DNA from: an uncultured Eggerthellaceae bacterium
GTDB taxonomy: Bacteria > Actinomycetota > Coriobacteriia > Coriobacteriales > Eggerthellaceae
NCBI GenBank assembly: GCA_910589135.1
Contig: CAJUSL010000003.1
Span: 18,890-36,999, forward strand
Reading direction: 5' to 3'
DNA length: 18,110 bases
Below the pieces are notes generated by a model. It searched no databases. It was not told where the DNA came from and worked only from the letters and a program-made list of their open reading frames with translations. Of this stretch, positions 7,053 through 13,832 are shown in pieces. Numbering within the stretch: the stretch's first letter is position 1; each line of letters begins with the position of its first letter. Both the position numbers and the translations under genes were made by a program.

Positions 7053-9035
7053 TTACTTGCTTGCAGGGACCGCCGGCTCGCATTCCGGGCTGCCGTCGTC
7101 GTCCTCGCAATATGCCACATCCTGCGGGCGCCCTTCGAGGTATGCCTCCATCGAATAGCGCGTGATGTCGCTCCGGTTGATTATTCCGCAAATTTTACCA
7201 TCCTCCATCACCGGAACCTTCTTCAGGTGGGATTCGGCAAGCACGCGACAAACTTCGTCGATGTCGGCATGCACGTTCACGCTGATGAGGTTGCGCACGC
7301 CGATGCTGGATACGGGGATGCCCATCATCTGCTCGAGCTTCTCGGCGTACTCGCGGTTGTCCTCCGCCGACGCGGCGATGAGGGCCACCGGGTCGAGATA
7401 CGACTCGCTCTTGCGCGCCAGCGTCTTCAGGATGTCGCCGTCGGACACGAAGCCCACCGGGCTGCCCGCGTCGTCGACAATCGGACACGCGCTGATGCCC
7501 TCGTCGATGAACAGCTGCATGGCGTCCTTCACGGTGTCGTCGCTGCGCAGCACGTACACGTCCTTCTTCATGATCTTGGTCAACAGGATGCGGTTGGCGC
7601 CGGAGCGCCCCGGCTCGTCGCCGCGGTCGGTGCCGGTTGCCTCGACGGTGCCCGGGCGCCCCTTCACGAACACGATGGTGAGCACGAGTCCCACCAGCAC
7701 GAGCGCCGTGCACACCATGAACGACACGTTGAAGGCATACATGGCGCCCTGCGCGTCGCCGTAGATGGGAATGGTGACGGTGCCCACCAGCGAGTAGACC
7801 GAAACGACCACGGCCGTTCCCAGCGAGCCGGCGACCATGCGCAGCGTGTTGTTGATGGAGGTGCCGTGGTTCATCAGCTTGGTGTCGAGCGAGTTCATGC
7901 CCCACGTGGTGATGGGCATGTTGACCAGCGCCATGGAGAACATGCGCACGGCGAACACCACCGTCAAAAACACGATGTTGGTGTCGAGCGCCACGAAGCC
8001 GAAGCAGAGCGTGGTGAGGCACAGCAGCGCCATGCCGACGATGCTCATCGCGCGCGGGCCGTAGCGGTCGAACAACTTGCCCGCGATGGGGTTCATGACG
8101 CCCATGAGGATGGCGCCCGGCATGATCACCAGGCCCGACACCGTCGCAGGGAAGCCCATCAGGTTCTGCACATATATAGGCATGAGGACGGGCGCCACCA
8201 GCAGCGACGCCTGTACGAGCATGCAGATGATAGTGGCCACCAGGAAGTTGCGGTTGAGCAGGATGCGCACGCGCAGCATCGGAACCTTCAGGCGGTTCTG
8301 GCGGATGAAGAACCACACGACGCAGACGGCGCCCACCAGGGTGGTGCCCACGCTGAAGACGTCGATGCCGGACGAGCCGAAAACGCTGAAGCCGTACAGC
8401 AGGCCGCCGAAGCCCAGCGTGGAGAGCACGACCGACGGCACGTCGAGCGACGCCTTGGCCTCGCCTTCCTTCGCGTGCGCGTCGATGAGGAAGGCCGCCA
8501 TCACGATGACCACCAGCGAGAGCCCGGCCACGCCGTAGAACATGATGTGCCAGCTGGCGAGGTCGACCATGACGCCGGAAACCGTGGGTCCGATGGCGGG
8601 CGCGAACGCGATGACCAGCCCGAATAGCCCCATGGCCGAGCCGCGGCGCTCGATGGGGAACATGATCAGCAGCACCGTCATGGCCATGGGCATGAGAATG
8701 CCCGCACCTGCGGCCTGCACCAGGCGCCCGCCCAGCAGCACGGGGAAGTTGGGGGCCCAGCCGCACATGAGCGTGCCCACCGTGAACACGCCCATGGAGA
8801 ACAGGAACAGCCCGCGGATGGAGAAGCGGTCCTGCAGGTAGGCCGTGATGGGGATCATGATGGCGTTCATCAGCGTGAAGCCGCTGGTCAGCCACTGGCC
8901 CGTGGCCGCGTCGATGGACATCTCCTGCATGATGGCAGGCAACGCCGGCGTGACGAGCGTCTGGTTGAGGATGGTCACGAACGACCCGACGACGATGACG
9001 ACGAGCATCATCCACTGCTTCCTGGTAAGCCCCAT
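7053..9035 (-). CDS. DHA2-type MFS drug:H+ antiporter fused to a C-terminal CBS pair
   Basis: Residues 1-458 are a hydrophobic transporter of the 14-helix drug:H+ antiporter (DHA2/EmrB-QacA) type. It has the Asp-Arg of motif A near 69-75 and FAPAIGPTVSG (144-154) as motif C, typical of antiporters. A polar linker (459-485) leads to two CBS domains, about 487-541 (with SDGDILKTL) and 578-632 (with NRSDITRYS). CBS pairs usually bind adenine nucleotides and control the attached protein. I chose the ATG at 9035 because AGGGAG lies 9 nt upstream and the helix-rich N-terminus begins there. A longer frame reaches to 9308 but adds 91 residues unlike any transporter start. It leads the run MFS-CBS, CorC, purC. 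The substrate is unknown, and the fusion is unusual. Confidence 0.92.
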   Translation of the reverse strand: MGLTRKQWMMLVVIVVGSFVTILNQTLVTPALPAIMQEMSIDAATGQWLTSGFTLMNAIMIPITAYLQDRFSIRGLFLFSMGVFTVGTLMCGWAPNFPVLLGGRLVQAAGAGILMPMAMTVLLIMFPIERRGSAMGLFGLVIAFAPAIGPTVSGVMVDLASWHIMFYGVAGLSLVVIVMAAFLIDAHAKEGEAKASLDVPSVVLSTLGFGGLLYGFSVFGSSGIDVFSVGTTLVGAVCVVWFFIRQNRLKVPMLRVRILLNRNFLVATIICMLVQASLLVAPVLMPIYVQNLMGFPATVSGLVIMPGAILMGVMNPIAGKLFDRYGPRAMSIVGMALLCLTTLCFGFVALDTNIVFLTVVFAVRMFSMALVNMPITTWGMNSLDTKLMNHGTSINNTLRMVAGSLGTAVVVSVYSLVGTVTIPIYGDAQGAMYAFNVSFMVCTALVLVGLVLTIVFVKGRPGTVEATGTDRGDEPGRSGANRILLTKIMKKDVYVLRSDDTVKDAMQLFIDEGISACPIVDDAGSPVGFVSDGDILKTLARKSESYLDPVALIAASAEDNREYAEKLEQMMGIPVSSIGVRNLISVNVHADIDEVCRVLAESHLKKVPVMEDGKICGIINRSDITRYSMEAYLEGRPQDVAYCEDDDGSPECEPAVPASK

Positions 9036-9116
9036 GCTATGCATCTCCCTTTTGCGCGTTGTTTTCGCCTTCCACCATAGCACTAAAGCCAGCAAGGCAC
9101 GGAAGGGCGCGTCGGA

Positions 9117-9136
9117 TGCGACAGGGTGCGACAGGG
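9117..9136. repeat. 10-bp perfect tandem duplication upstream of MFS-CBS
   Basis: TGCGACAGGG occurs twice with no gap, in the 122-nt space upstream of the MFS-CBS gene. It lies about 82 to 101 nt before the start codon, one helical turn per unit, so a small regulator site is possible. I found no convincing promoter pair near it. It may be a chance duplication. Confidence 0.45.
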
Positions 9137-9157
9137 AACGTTCGCCTTCGACACCCC

Positions 9158-9451
9158 CTAGCGGCAGTGAAACCGTTGCGCACAATAGGAGGAAATCGGG
9201 ACTTTGAGCTGCCCGCCATCGAGCTCTTCGAGATAACGGACCATCGCGCGCAGAAGGGCCTCGGCCTTCTCGCGGCTTATCCGGCAGGAAACGCCGCCGA
9301 GCACCCAAAGCGTGTCGCTGCCGCCCGCGCGTTCGTTTATGTTCCCGACGAGCTGGGCATTCGTGTCTTCCACGTCACGGAACGGACGTGAGCACATGCC
9401 AAGCGCCGCCCGATGCCCGAGGTGAAGGTCGCTTGTGGAGAATACCGTCAT
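9158..9451 (-). pseudogene. Truncated calcineurin-like metallophosphoesterase remnant
   Basis: The frame starts MTVFSTSDLHLGH, which matches the first metal-binding motif (Asp-x-His) of small metallophosphoesterases. A family-like segment follows (RPFRDVEDTNAQLVGNIN, then DTLWVLGG). The family has LGD at the second motif, but here the Asp is Gly. The GNHD and GHxH motifs are absent, because the frame stops after 97 residues against roughly 170 expected. I see no remaining C-terminal half between it and the MFS gene. The ATG at 9451 has GGGGAG 4 nt upstream; a longer in-frame start exists at 9502. The protein cannot be an active phosphatase of this fold. It follows the AAA_16-type ATPase gene by 62 nt. 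Confidence 0.6.
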
Positions 9452-9513
9452 GATGCTCCCCGCGGGCATGTCGGAGGACGTTCGCTTTTGCCGCATTCCC
9501 AAAGCACAGAGGA

Positions 9514-10617
9514 TCAGACCCTGGCTCGCAAGTATTCCTCAAGATACGGCACCGCAAAGCTCACCTTGCCGCGTTCGGGCGACAGGATGATGCCCGAATC
9601 CATGAGCCTGCGCCGGTACTTCTGGGCATAGTCGGGGCTTTCCCCCATTGCCTTCGCCACACCCGCCATCTTCGCAGGGACGCCGACTTCCACCATGGCG
9701 TGCAAGAAATCGACGTCCCTCGCCGAAAGAGCAGCCAGCGTCGTCTTGCAGACGTCATTCTCGTAGTCTTCCTGCGCGGTTCGCAGCGCCTCGCCAACGG
9801 ATTCCTCATCGAGAGCGCCGCCTTCGGGAGAATACAACGCCATGTTGTGTCCGATAAGCTGCAACAGATAGGGCGACCCGTTCACCGCATGGGAGGCAGT
9901 ACGGCGCAAGTCGCTCGACAGGCTCAGGCCCAGCCGCTCGAACGAATCCTTGTAGAACGCATCCACGTCGGCGAACGACAGCGGCCCTAGCTCGGTCTTG
10001 CGGGCCCGGTTCAAGAAGGTGAGCACCTTGTCGTTGAGTGTCGCCGAGACCGCCCCCGGGAGCCCCGCCATCACTATGGCGATGTTCAGGCCCTCCCCGA
10101 CGAGCTCCTGGTAAGCGATTACGAGCTGGCGAATCTCGGGCGAATTCGCCTGCAGCTCATCGACCAGGATAAGGATCCCCTTCCCTTGCTTGGAAAGGGC
10201 ACGCGCAAGCTGGGTGAGCTTGTGCTGAAAGCTCTTCGATTCCTGCACTTCGCGCGTGAACTGCAAGCCGGCCGAGAACCCCAACGCCCCCAAGTTTCCC
10301 CCAGCAAGGCGCAGTTTGCGTTTGTCCATGCCGCTCTCGCCGGCATCCTGTATCTTCTCGACGATGCGCTCAAGCATCCCATCAGAAGCGATGGTCGGGG
10401 TCGCCACGACGAAGCCCGCGTCCGAGGCCCGCTCCGCCAATTCCCAAAGCAGGACGGTCTTGCCGCTGCCCCGTTGCCCCAACAGGACGACGGCGCGGTC
10501 GCGGCTTCCCGGCACGCTCCCCAATCCGGCAAGAAGCTCCGCAAGCACCGGCTCTCGGCCGACAAGCTTGCTCGGACGGTTGCCGAATGAGGGGGAGAAG
10601 ATGGGGTCTGTAGCCAT
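9514..10617 (-). CDS. AAA_16/STAND-like ATPase with winged-helix-like tail
   Basis: The 367-residue P-loop ATPase opens with KLVGRE (17-22), the usual entry to AAA_16 or Orc1/Cdc6-like domains. It has Walker A GQRGSGKT (47-54), Walker B ILILVDE (148-154) and a sensor-like segment IAIVMAGLPGA (179-189). The helical lid NGSPYLLQLIGHNM follows, and the last about 70 residues look like a winged helix. Relatives are found near mobile or signalling genes, but most have no assigned role. The ATG has a near-ideal AAGGAGGT 6 nt upstream. It lies 150 nt after the DUF4143 ATPase and just before a phosphoesterase remnant. A polypurine repeat and a candidate promoter lie upstream. The ATPase call is firm; the cellular role is unknown. 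Confidence 0.88.
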   Translation of the reverse strand: MATDPIFSPSFGNRPSKLVGREPVLAELLAGLGSVPGSRDRAVVLLGQRGSGKTVLLWELAERASDAGFVVATPTIASDGMLERIVEKIQDAGESGMDKRKLRLAGGNLGALGFSAGLQFTREVQESKSFQHKLTQLARALSKQGKGILILVDELQANSPEIRQLVIAYQELVGEGLNIAIVMAGLPGAVSATLNDKVLTFLNRARKTELGPLSFADVDAFYKDSFERLGLSLSSDLRRTASHAVNGSPYLLQLIGHNMALYSPEGGALDEESVGEALRTAQEDYENDVCKTTLAALSARDVDFLHAMVEVGVPAKMAGVAKAMGESPDYAQKYRRRLMDSGIILSPERGKVSFAVPYLEEYLRARV

Positions 10618-10651
10618 GGCGCGACCTCCTTATGAAAACAGCCTCAGTTTT

Positions 10652-10704
10652 CCTTTTTTTCCTATTTTTTCCTTTTTTTCCTATTTTTTCCTTTTTTTCC
10701 TATT
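10652..10704. repeat. 19-bp polypurine/polypyrimidine tandem repeat, 2.8 copies
   Basis: The plus-strand unit is CCTTTTTTTCCTATTTTTT. It begins at 10652, 10671 and 10690; the first two copies are perfect and the third stops after 15 bases. On the coding strand it gives A7 and A6 runs separated by GG or TAGG, spaced 8 and 11 nt in turn (9.5 on average). That is close to helical phase, so the DNA should be curved. It lies 35 to 87 nt before the ATPase start codon. Such homopolymer-rich repeats are prone to slippage. Confidence 0.9.
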
Positions 10705-10710
10705 CGTCAA
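10683..10710 (-). promoter_or_regulatory. Candidate promoter of the AAA_16-type ATPase
   Basis: On the minus strand TTGACG (complement of 10705-10710) is followed after 16 nt by AAAAAT (complement of 10683-10688), a 4/6 match to TATAAT. The -35 abuts the tandem repeat and the -10 lies inside it. A change in repeat number could therefore alter the region between promoter and gene. The predicted start near 10676 would leave a leader of about 60 nt. The -35 is good and the -10 is weak. Confidence 0.4.
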
Positions 10711-10714
10711 GAGC

Positions 10715-10771
10715 TTGAGGCAAGGCATCGGGTGATACGGGCGCGGATGCCGCATCACCCCTCGGCCTCAA
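10715..10771. repeat. Nested inverted repeat across the DUF4143 gene stop codon
   Basis: The outer arms are TTGAGGC (10715-10721) and GCCTCAA (10765-10771); the inner arms are GGGTGAT (10730-10736) and ATCACCC (10754-10760). A small GCGG/CCGC stem lies within the inner loop. The whole can fold as one interrupted 57-nt stem, and the outer right arm contains the stop codon of the DUF4143 ATPase. No T run follows on the minus strand, so it may be a 3'-end structure or an atypical terminator. It separates the two ATPase genes. Confidence 0.6.
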
Positions 10772-11991
10772 TCCGCCAGAAGCCAGTCAACCAAGCTCAC
10801 GATGCGTATCCCATCCTCGGTGATGCCCGTGCGCGATCGGTCGAGGGTCAGGACGATCTTGGGAAAGCCATCCGCTATCTTGCGCAATGGCGCAAGCTCC
10901 CGCTGGAATACGCCCTCTTCAAGAAGCGATGCGCACACCTGGATGTATTGCTTCTCGTCATAGCGACGAGCCACGAAATCGACTTCCGACGTAGGCGATG
11001 CGCCCACCTCCGATACATGACCCCTCCGCAAGAGCTCGACGAAGACGACGTTTTCCAGCTGTGCGCCTATGTCGCGTTGGGCAAAGCCTATCGCGAGGTT
11101 CCGCAGGCCCGTGTCCACCGGATAGAACTTCCGCAACGGGCTGAGCACCTCTTTTCCCATGATGCCCGTTTGGGGGCACGCATAGAGGATGTAGGCTTGT
11201 TCGATGGCGGCGATGTAGTTCTCGATCGTCTCCACCGAGGCTTTCCTGCCGGCGCTTCTCAGCGCCCCGGTCACCTTTCGTGCAGAGAACAAGTTGCCGG
11301 AAGTCGAGAACAAGTAGGTCACAAGCTTGTCGAGGAGCGCGGCGTCGCGCAGCCCCACCCTCATCGCCACATCGTTGAACAGCACCGTATCGGTAATGGA
11401 GGAAAGCTCGCGCTGGACCAGCTCTCGCTTGCGCTCTTTGAAGGAGAAGATGCTGGGCATTCCGCCATGGCTCAGGTATTCAGGGAATGCCGCATCGGGA
11501 TCGGGGCTTTTCCCATCAGATGCCTTGACGAACTCAAGGTATTCGCCGAAGCTCAAGGGGAAGACGTCGATGCGCGTCGTGCGTCCCGAAAGATGCGTGG
11601 CCAAATCGCTCGAGAGCATATGGGCATTGGACCCGGTCAAGTACACATCGACGCCGCGCTCGGTATGAAAGCGCCTGATGACCCGTTCCCACCCTTCGAC
11701 GTCCTGGATCTCGTCAACGAATGCGTAGAAGCGTTGATTGCGGTCCGAAGCCTGCAGCGCAGCCACCATGTCGTCGAGGAGCGCCTGCGCGGAGTAGTCC
11801 AACGGCTCCCCAAGCGCATCGAGGCGCTTGTAGAAGACATTGCCAGGATTGACGCCGTCTTCCACGAGGCTGTCCCGGAACATCTCAAGCAGCGTCGATT
11901 TCCCGCAACGGCGGACGCCCTGAAGCACCTTCACCTGCTCGGTGTCGCGGTATTCTTCCAGAATGCGTTGGTAGGAAGGACGCTGAATCAT
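10768..11991 (-). CDS. AAA_14 ATPase with C-terminal DUF4143 domain
   Basis: The 407-residue protein has the standard AAA_14/DUF4143 layout. It has Walker A GVRRCGKST (25-33), Walker B YAFVDEIQ (89-96), a sensor YLTGSNAHML (117-126), then LSGR and PLSFGEYL (145-152). The DUF4143 part starts near residue 205 and ends with ENVVFVELLRRG (312-323), SEVDFVA (335-341) and YIQVC (349-353). The last pattern resembles the PD-(D/E)XK nuclease-like fold seen at the end of this family; the catalytic E, D and Q positions are present. The biological role of the family is unsettled, and it is common and patchily distributed in gut bacteria and archaea. The ATG has AGGAGG 4 nt upstream. An AT-rich promoter region lies just before it, in contrast with its surroundings. 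Confidence 0.92.
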   Translation of the reverse strand: MIQRPSYQRILEEYRDTEQVKVLQGVRRCGKSTLLEMFRDSLVEDGVNPGNVFYKRLDALGEPLDYSAQALLDDMVAALQASDRNQRFYAFVDEIQDVEGWERVIRRFHTERGVDVYLTGSNAHMLSSDLATHLSGRTTRIDVFPLSFGEYLEFVKASDGKSPDPDAAFPEYLSHGGMPSIFSFKERKRELVQRELSSITDTVLFNDVAMRVGLRDAALLDKLVTYLFSTSGNLFSARKVTGALRSAGRKASVETIENYIAAIEQAYILYACPQTGIMGKEVLSPLRKFYPVDTGLRNLAIGFAQRDIGAQLENVVFVELLRRGHVSEVGASPTSEVDFVARRYDEKQYIQVCASLLEEGVFQRELAPLRKIADGFPKIVLTLDRSRTGITEDGIRIVSLVDWLLAD

Positions 11992-12013
11992 TGAGCCTCC
12001 TGCATATTTTGTC

Positions 12014-12045
12014 GATTATGATTGACAGTATACTATTCAATAATC
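12014..12045. promoter_or_regulatory. Operator-like dyad over the DUF4143 ATPase promoter
   Basis: The centre AGTATACT (12027-12034) is a perfect palindrome. It is flanked by TTGA/TCAA-type arms and outer GATTAT (12014-12019) and ATAATC (12040-12045), with small length differences between the sides. The dyad covers the proposed -10, so a bound protein would block transcription. The ATPase itself has no DNA-binding domain that I recognise, so the regulator is unknown. Confidence 0.45.
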
Positions 12046-12055
12046 AAATTATCAG
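12027..12055 (-). promoter_or_regulatory. Candidate promoter of the DUF4143 ATPase
   Basis: On the minus strand CTGATA (complement of 12050-12055) lies 17 nt from TATACT (complement of 12027-12032), a 5/6 match to the -10 consensus. A second pair in the same AT-rich block, TTGTCA with GATTAT 17 nt later, is nearly as good. Transcription would begin about 30 nt before the start codon. The block from about 12001 to 12080 is markedly AT-rich in a GC-rich window. Confidence 0.5.
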
Positions 12056-12170
12056 TTATATCTGACAATATTGCACAAAGATGCTATGTCTCAAACTTTG
12101 CACGCGGCAGCGTCGCGGAGCCCCGCGTCCCCGTTGTCGCGAAGCCGGAGCGTCGAAGGCCAACATCCCT

Positions 12171-12187
12171 CCGACACGTCCGACACG
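12171..12187. repeat. CCGACACG motif, two copies 9 bp apart
   Basis: CCGACACG occurs at 12171-12178 and again at 12180-12187, 11 to 27 nt beyond the stop codon of the acyl-CoA synthetase. The same 8-mer occurs in the regions beyond purL and the CorC-like gene. Its role is unknown. Confidence 0.55.
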
Positions 12188-12197
12188 CGCTGGCGCG

Positions 12198-13832
12198 TTA
12201 CGAGTTGAAGATGGATTCGATGGCGGGGCGGTCGAGCTTGCCGTGCTCGGTGCGCGGAAGCTGGTCGAATACGAAGATGCTGATGGGCACCGTGAACGTG
12301 GAGAACCACGAACGCGTGGTCTCCTCCACCACCTGGGGCGTAAGCGCAGGGTCGTTGCGCTCGATGACGGCCACGGGAAGCATGCCGCACCGCGAGTCGT
12401 TGACGCCGAAGACGTGCACGCCCGAAACGCCGCCCACGTGGCGCAGCACGTCGGCGATTTCCACGGGATAGATGTTCTGCCCGGCAGAGACGAACATGTC
12501 CTTGCTGCGGCTTTGCAGGTGGATCTGGCCGCCTTCCAACGACGCCTTCTCGTCGGCGATGAACATGTGGTCGACCGTGAAGGGGGTGCGCGTGTTCAGG
12601 TAGCCGCCGAAAACGCCCGGTCCGCGCAGCGCGAGGCGACCGCAGCCCTCTTCGTCCTGATCGACGATGCGCACGTCGTAGCCGTCCATGGGAAGGATGC
12701 CCCCCTGGAAATCGGACGTGATGAGCGTCGATGCGATGGTGCCCGCCGTTTCGGGAATGCCGTAACTGGTGAAGATGCGGGCGCCCAGGTCGTAGGCGCG
12801 TTTGATGGTGCGGGGGCTGCGCGTGCGGCCAGCAAGCAGCACGCATTGGTAGCGCGACAGGCGGCTGGACACGCCCGGAACGGCGTCGAAGCGCCATTCC
12901 TCCACCGTGAGGAGGTCCTGCAGCAGCGAGTCGTCCACCGCCACGTGCGTGATACGGTTGCGTTCGGCATCGCGCAGAATCTGCTCGGCATCGGCGCCCG
13001 TATGCAGCCGGAAGGGCGTCTTGCCCACAACGGAGCGCATGACCGACTGCAGCCCGTCGATGCTTCCCAGCGGAAGCACGCACTGCCACACCGAGGCGGA
13101 CGCGGGCTCGGAGGTGCGGGCCGAACTGGATGCCGAGAACGAGTTGAACGGCAGCCGCTCCTGCCAGAGCCTGGTGGCGCCGGCGCCCAGGCACGAATTC
13201 GCCACGACCGACGCGTCGAGCAGCTGCGCCCACGTGAGCGGCACCGCCTTCAGCTTCCTGCGCTTGCCCTCGGCGGATTCCTGCCGCCCTCCCGAGAACA
13301 TGACCACGGCAAGCGCGTCGCGGTCGAACAGGTGCGCCGCGCGTTCCGCGAAGTGGATGGTGTCGTCGATGACGTCCTGGTTCTCACCCATGATGGAGCG
13401 GTTGCGGCGGGACTGGCCGTAGATGCTCGTGACGATGCCGCCGTCATCGGTAGGCAGGCTGCGAACGTCGCGCAGCAGCTGCGCCGCCAGGATGGAGTCG
13501 ATCTTGTGGGAAACGTTCACACCCGCCCGCTCGATTTCGAACATGCAGGAAAGCTTCTCGCTTTCGGACAGGCCGTGCTCGATCATGACCATGGACAGGC
13601 CGCCGTATGCGGCAGCCAGCATCAGAAGGACGTACTCGGGTCCGTTGGGAAGGTCGATTGCAACGGTTTCGCCCGAGCGCACGCCGGCCGCCTGAAGCCT
13701 GCGCGCCAACGCCGCGGAGGCCAGCCTGGCCTCCCAATAGGTATAGGCGAACTCCTCGCCGCTGTCATCGATGAAGGTGAAGAACTCCCCGTCGGGGTTT
13801 ATTCGCACGCTGCTTTCGAAGAAATCAATCAT
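12198..13832 (-). CDS. MenE-like adenylate-forming acyl-CoA synthetase with altered P-loop
   Basis: The 544-residue protein belongs to the ANL superfamily (acyl-CoA synthetases, which adenylate an acid and transfer it to CoA). The middle part LPLGSIDGLQSVMRSV (254-269) resembles o-succinylbenzoate-CoA ligase (MenE). SYGIPETAG (356-364) keeps the key Glu, SRSKD (441-445) keeps the Arg hinge, and LPRTEHGKLDRP (525-536) keeps the catalytic Lys532. The usual TSGTTGxPKG loop is replaced by FSGGRQESAEGKRRK (179-193), and the TGD motif by IAD (425-427). A serine-rich insert lies at 229-248. No menaquinone genes flank it, so the substrate is unknown. The ATG at 13832 starts at the expected family N-terminus but lacks a clear ribosome site; TTG at 13883 and GTG at 13847 are alternatives. 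Confidence 0.82.
   Translation of the reverse strand: MIDFFESSVRINPDGEFFTFIDDSGEEFAYTYWEARLASAALARRLQAAGVRSGETVAIDLPNGPEYVLLMLAAAYGGLSMVMIEHGLSESEKLSCMFEIERAGVNVSHKIDSILAAQLLRDVRSLPTDDGGIVTSIYGQSRRNRSIMGENQDVIDDTIHFAERAAHLFDRDALAVVMFSGGRQESAEGKRRKLKAVPLTWAQLLDASVVANSCLGAGATRLWQERLPFNSFSASSSARTSEPASASVWQCVLPLGSIDGLQSVMRSVVGKTPFRLHTGADAEQILRDAERNRITHVAVDDSLLQDLLTVEEWRFDAVPGVSSRLSRYQCVLLAGRTRSPRTIKRAYDLGARIFTSYGIPETAGTIASTLITSDFQGGILPMDGYDVRIVDQDEEGCGRLALRGPGVFGGYLNTRTPFTVDHMFIADEKASLEGGQIHLQSRSKDMFVSAGQNIYPVEIADVLRHVGGVSGVHVFGVNDSRCGMLPVAVIERNDPALTPQVVEETTRSWFSTFTVPISIFVFDQLPRTEHGKLDRPAIESIFNS

Noticed and set aside
9036..9308. 91-residue N-terminal extension of the MFS-CBS protein
   Set aside because: It is not transporter-like and overlaps the phosphoesterase stub. 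The ATG at 9035 has a good ribosome site at the proper distance.
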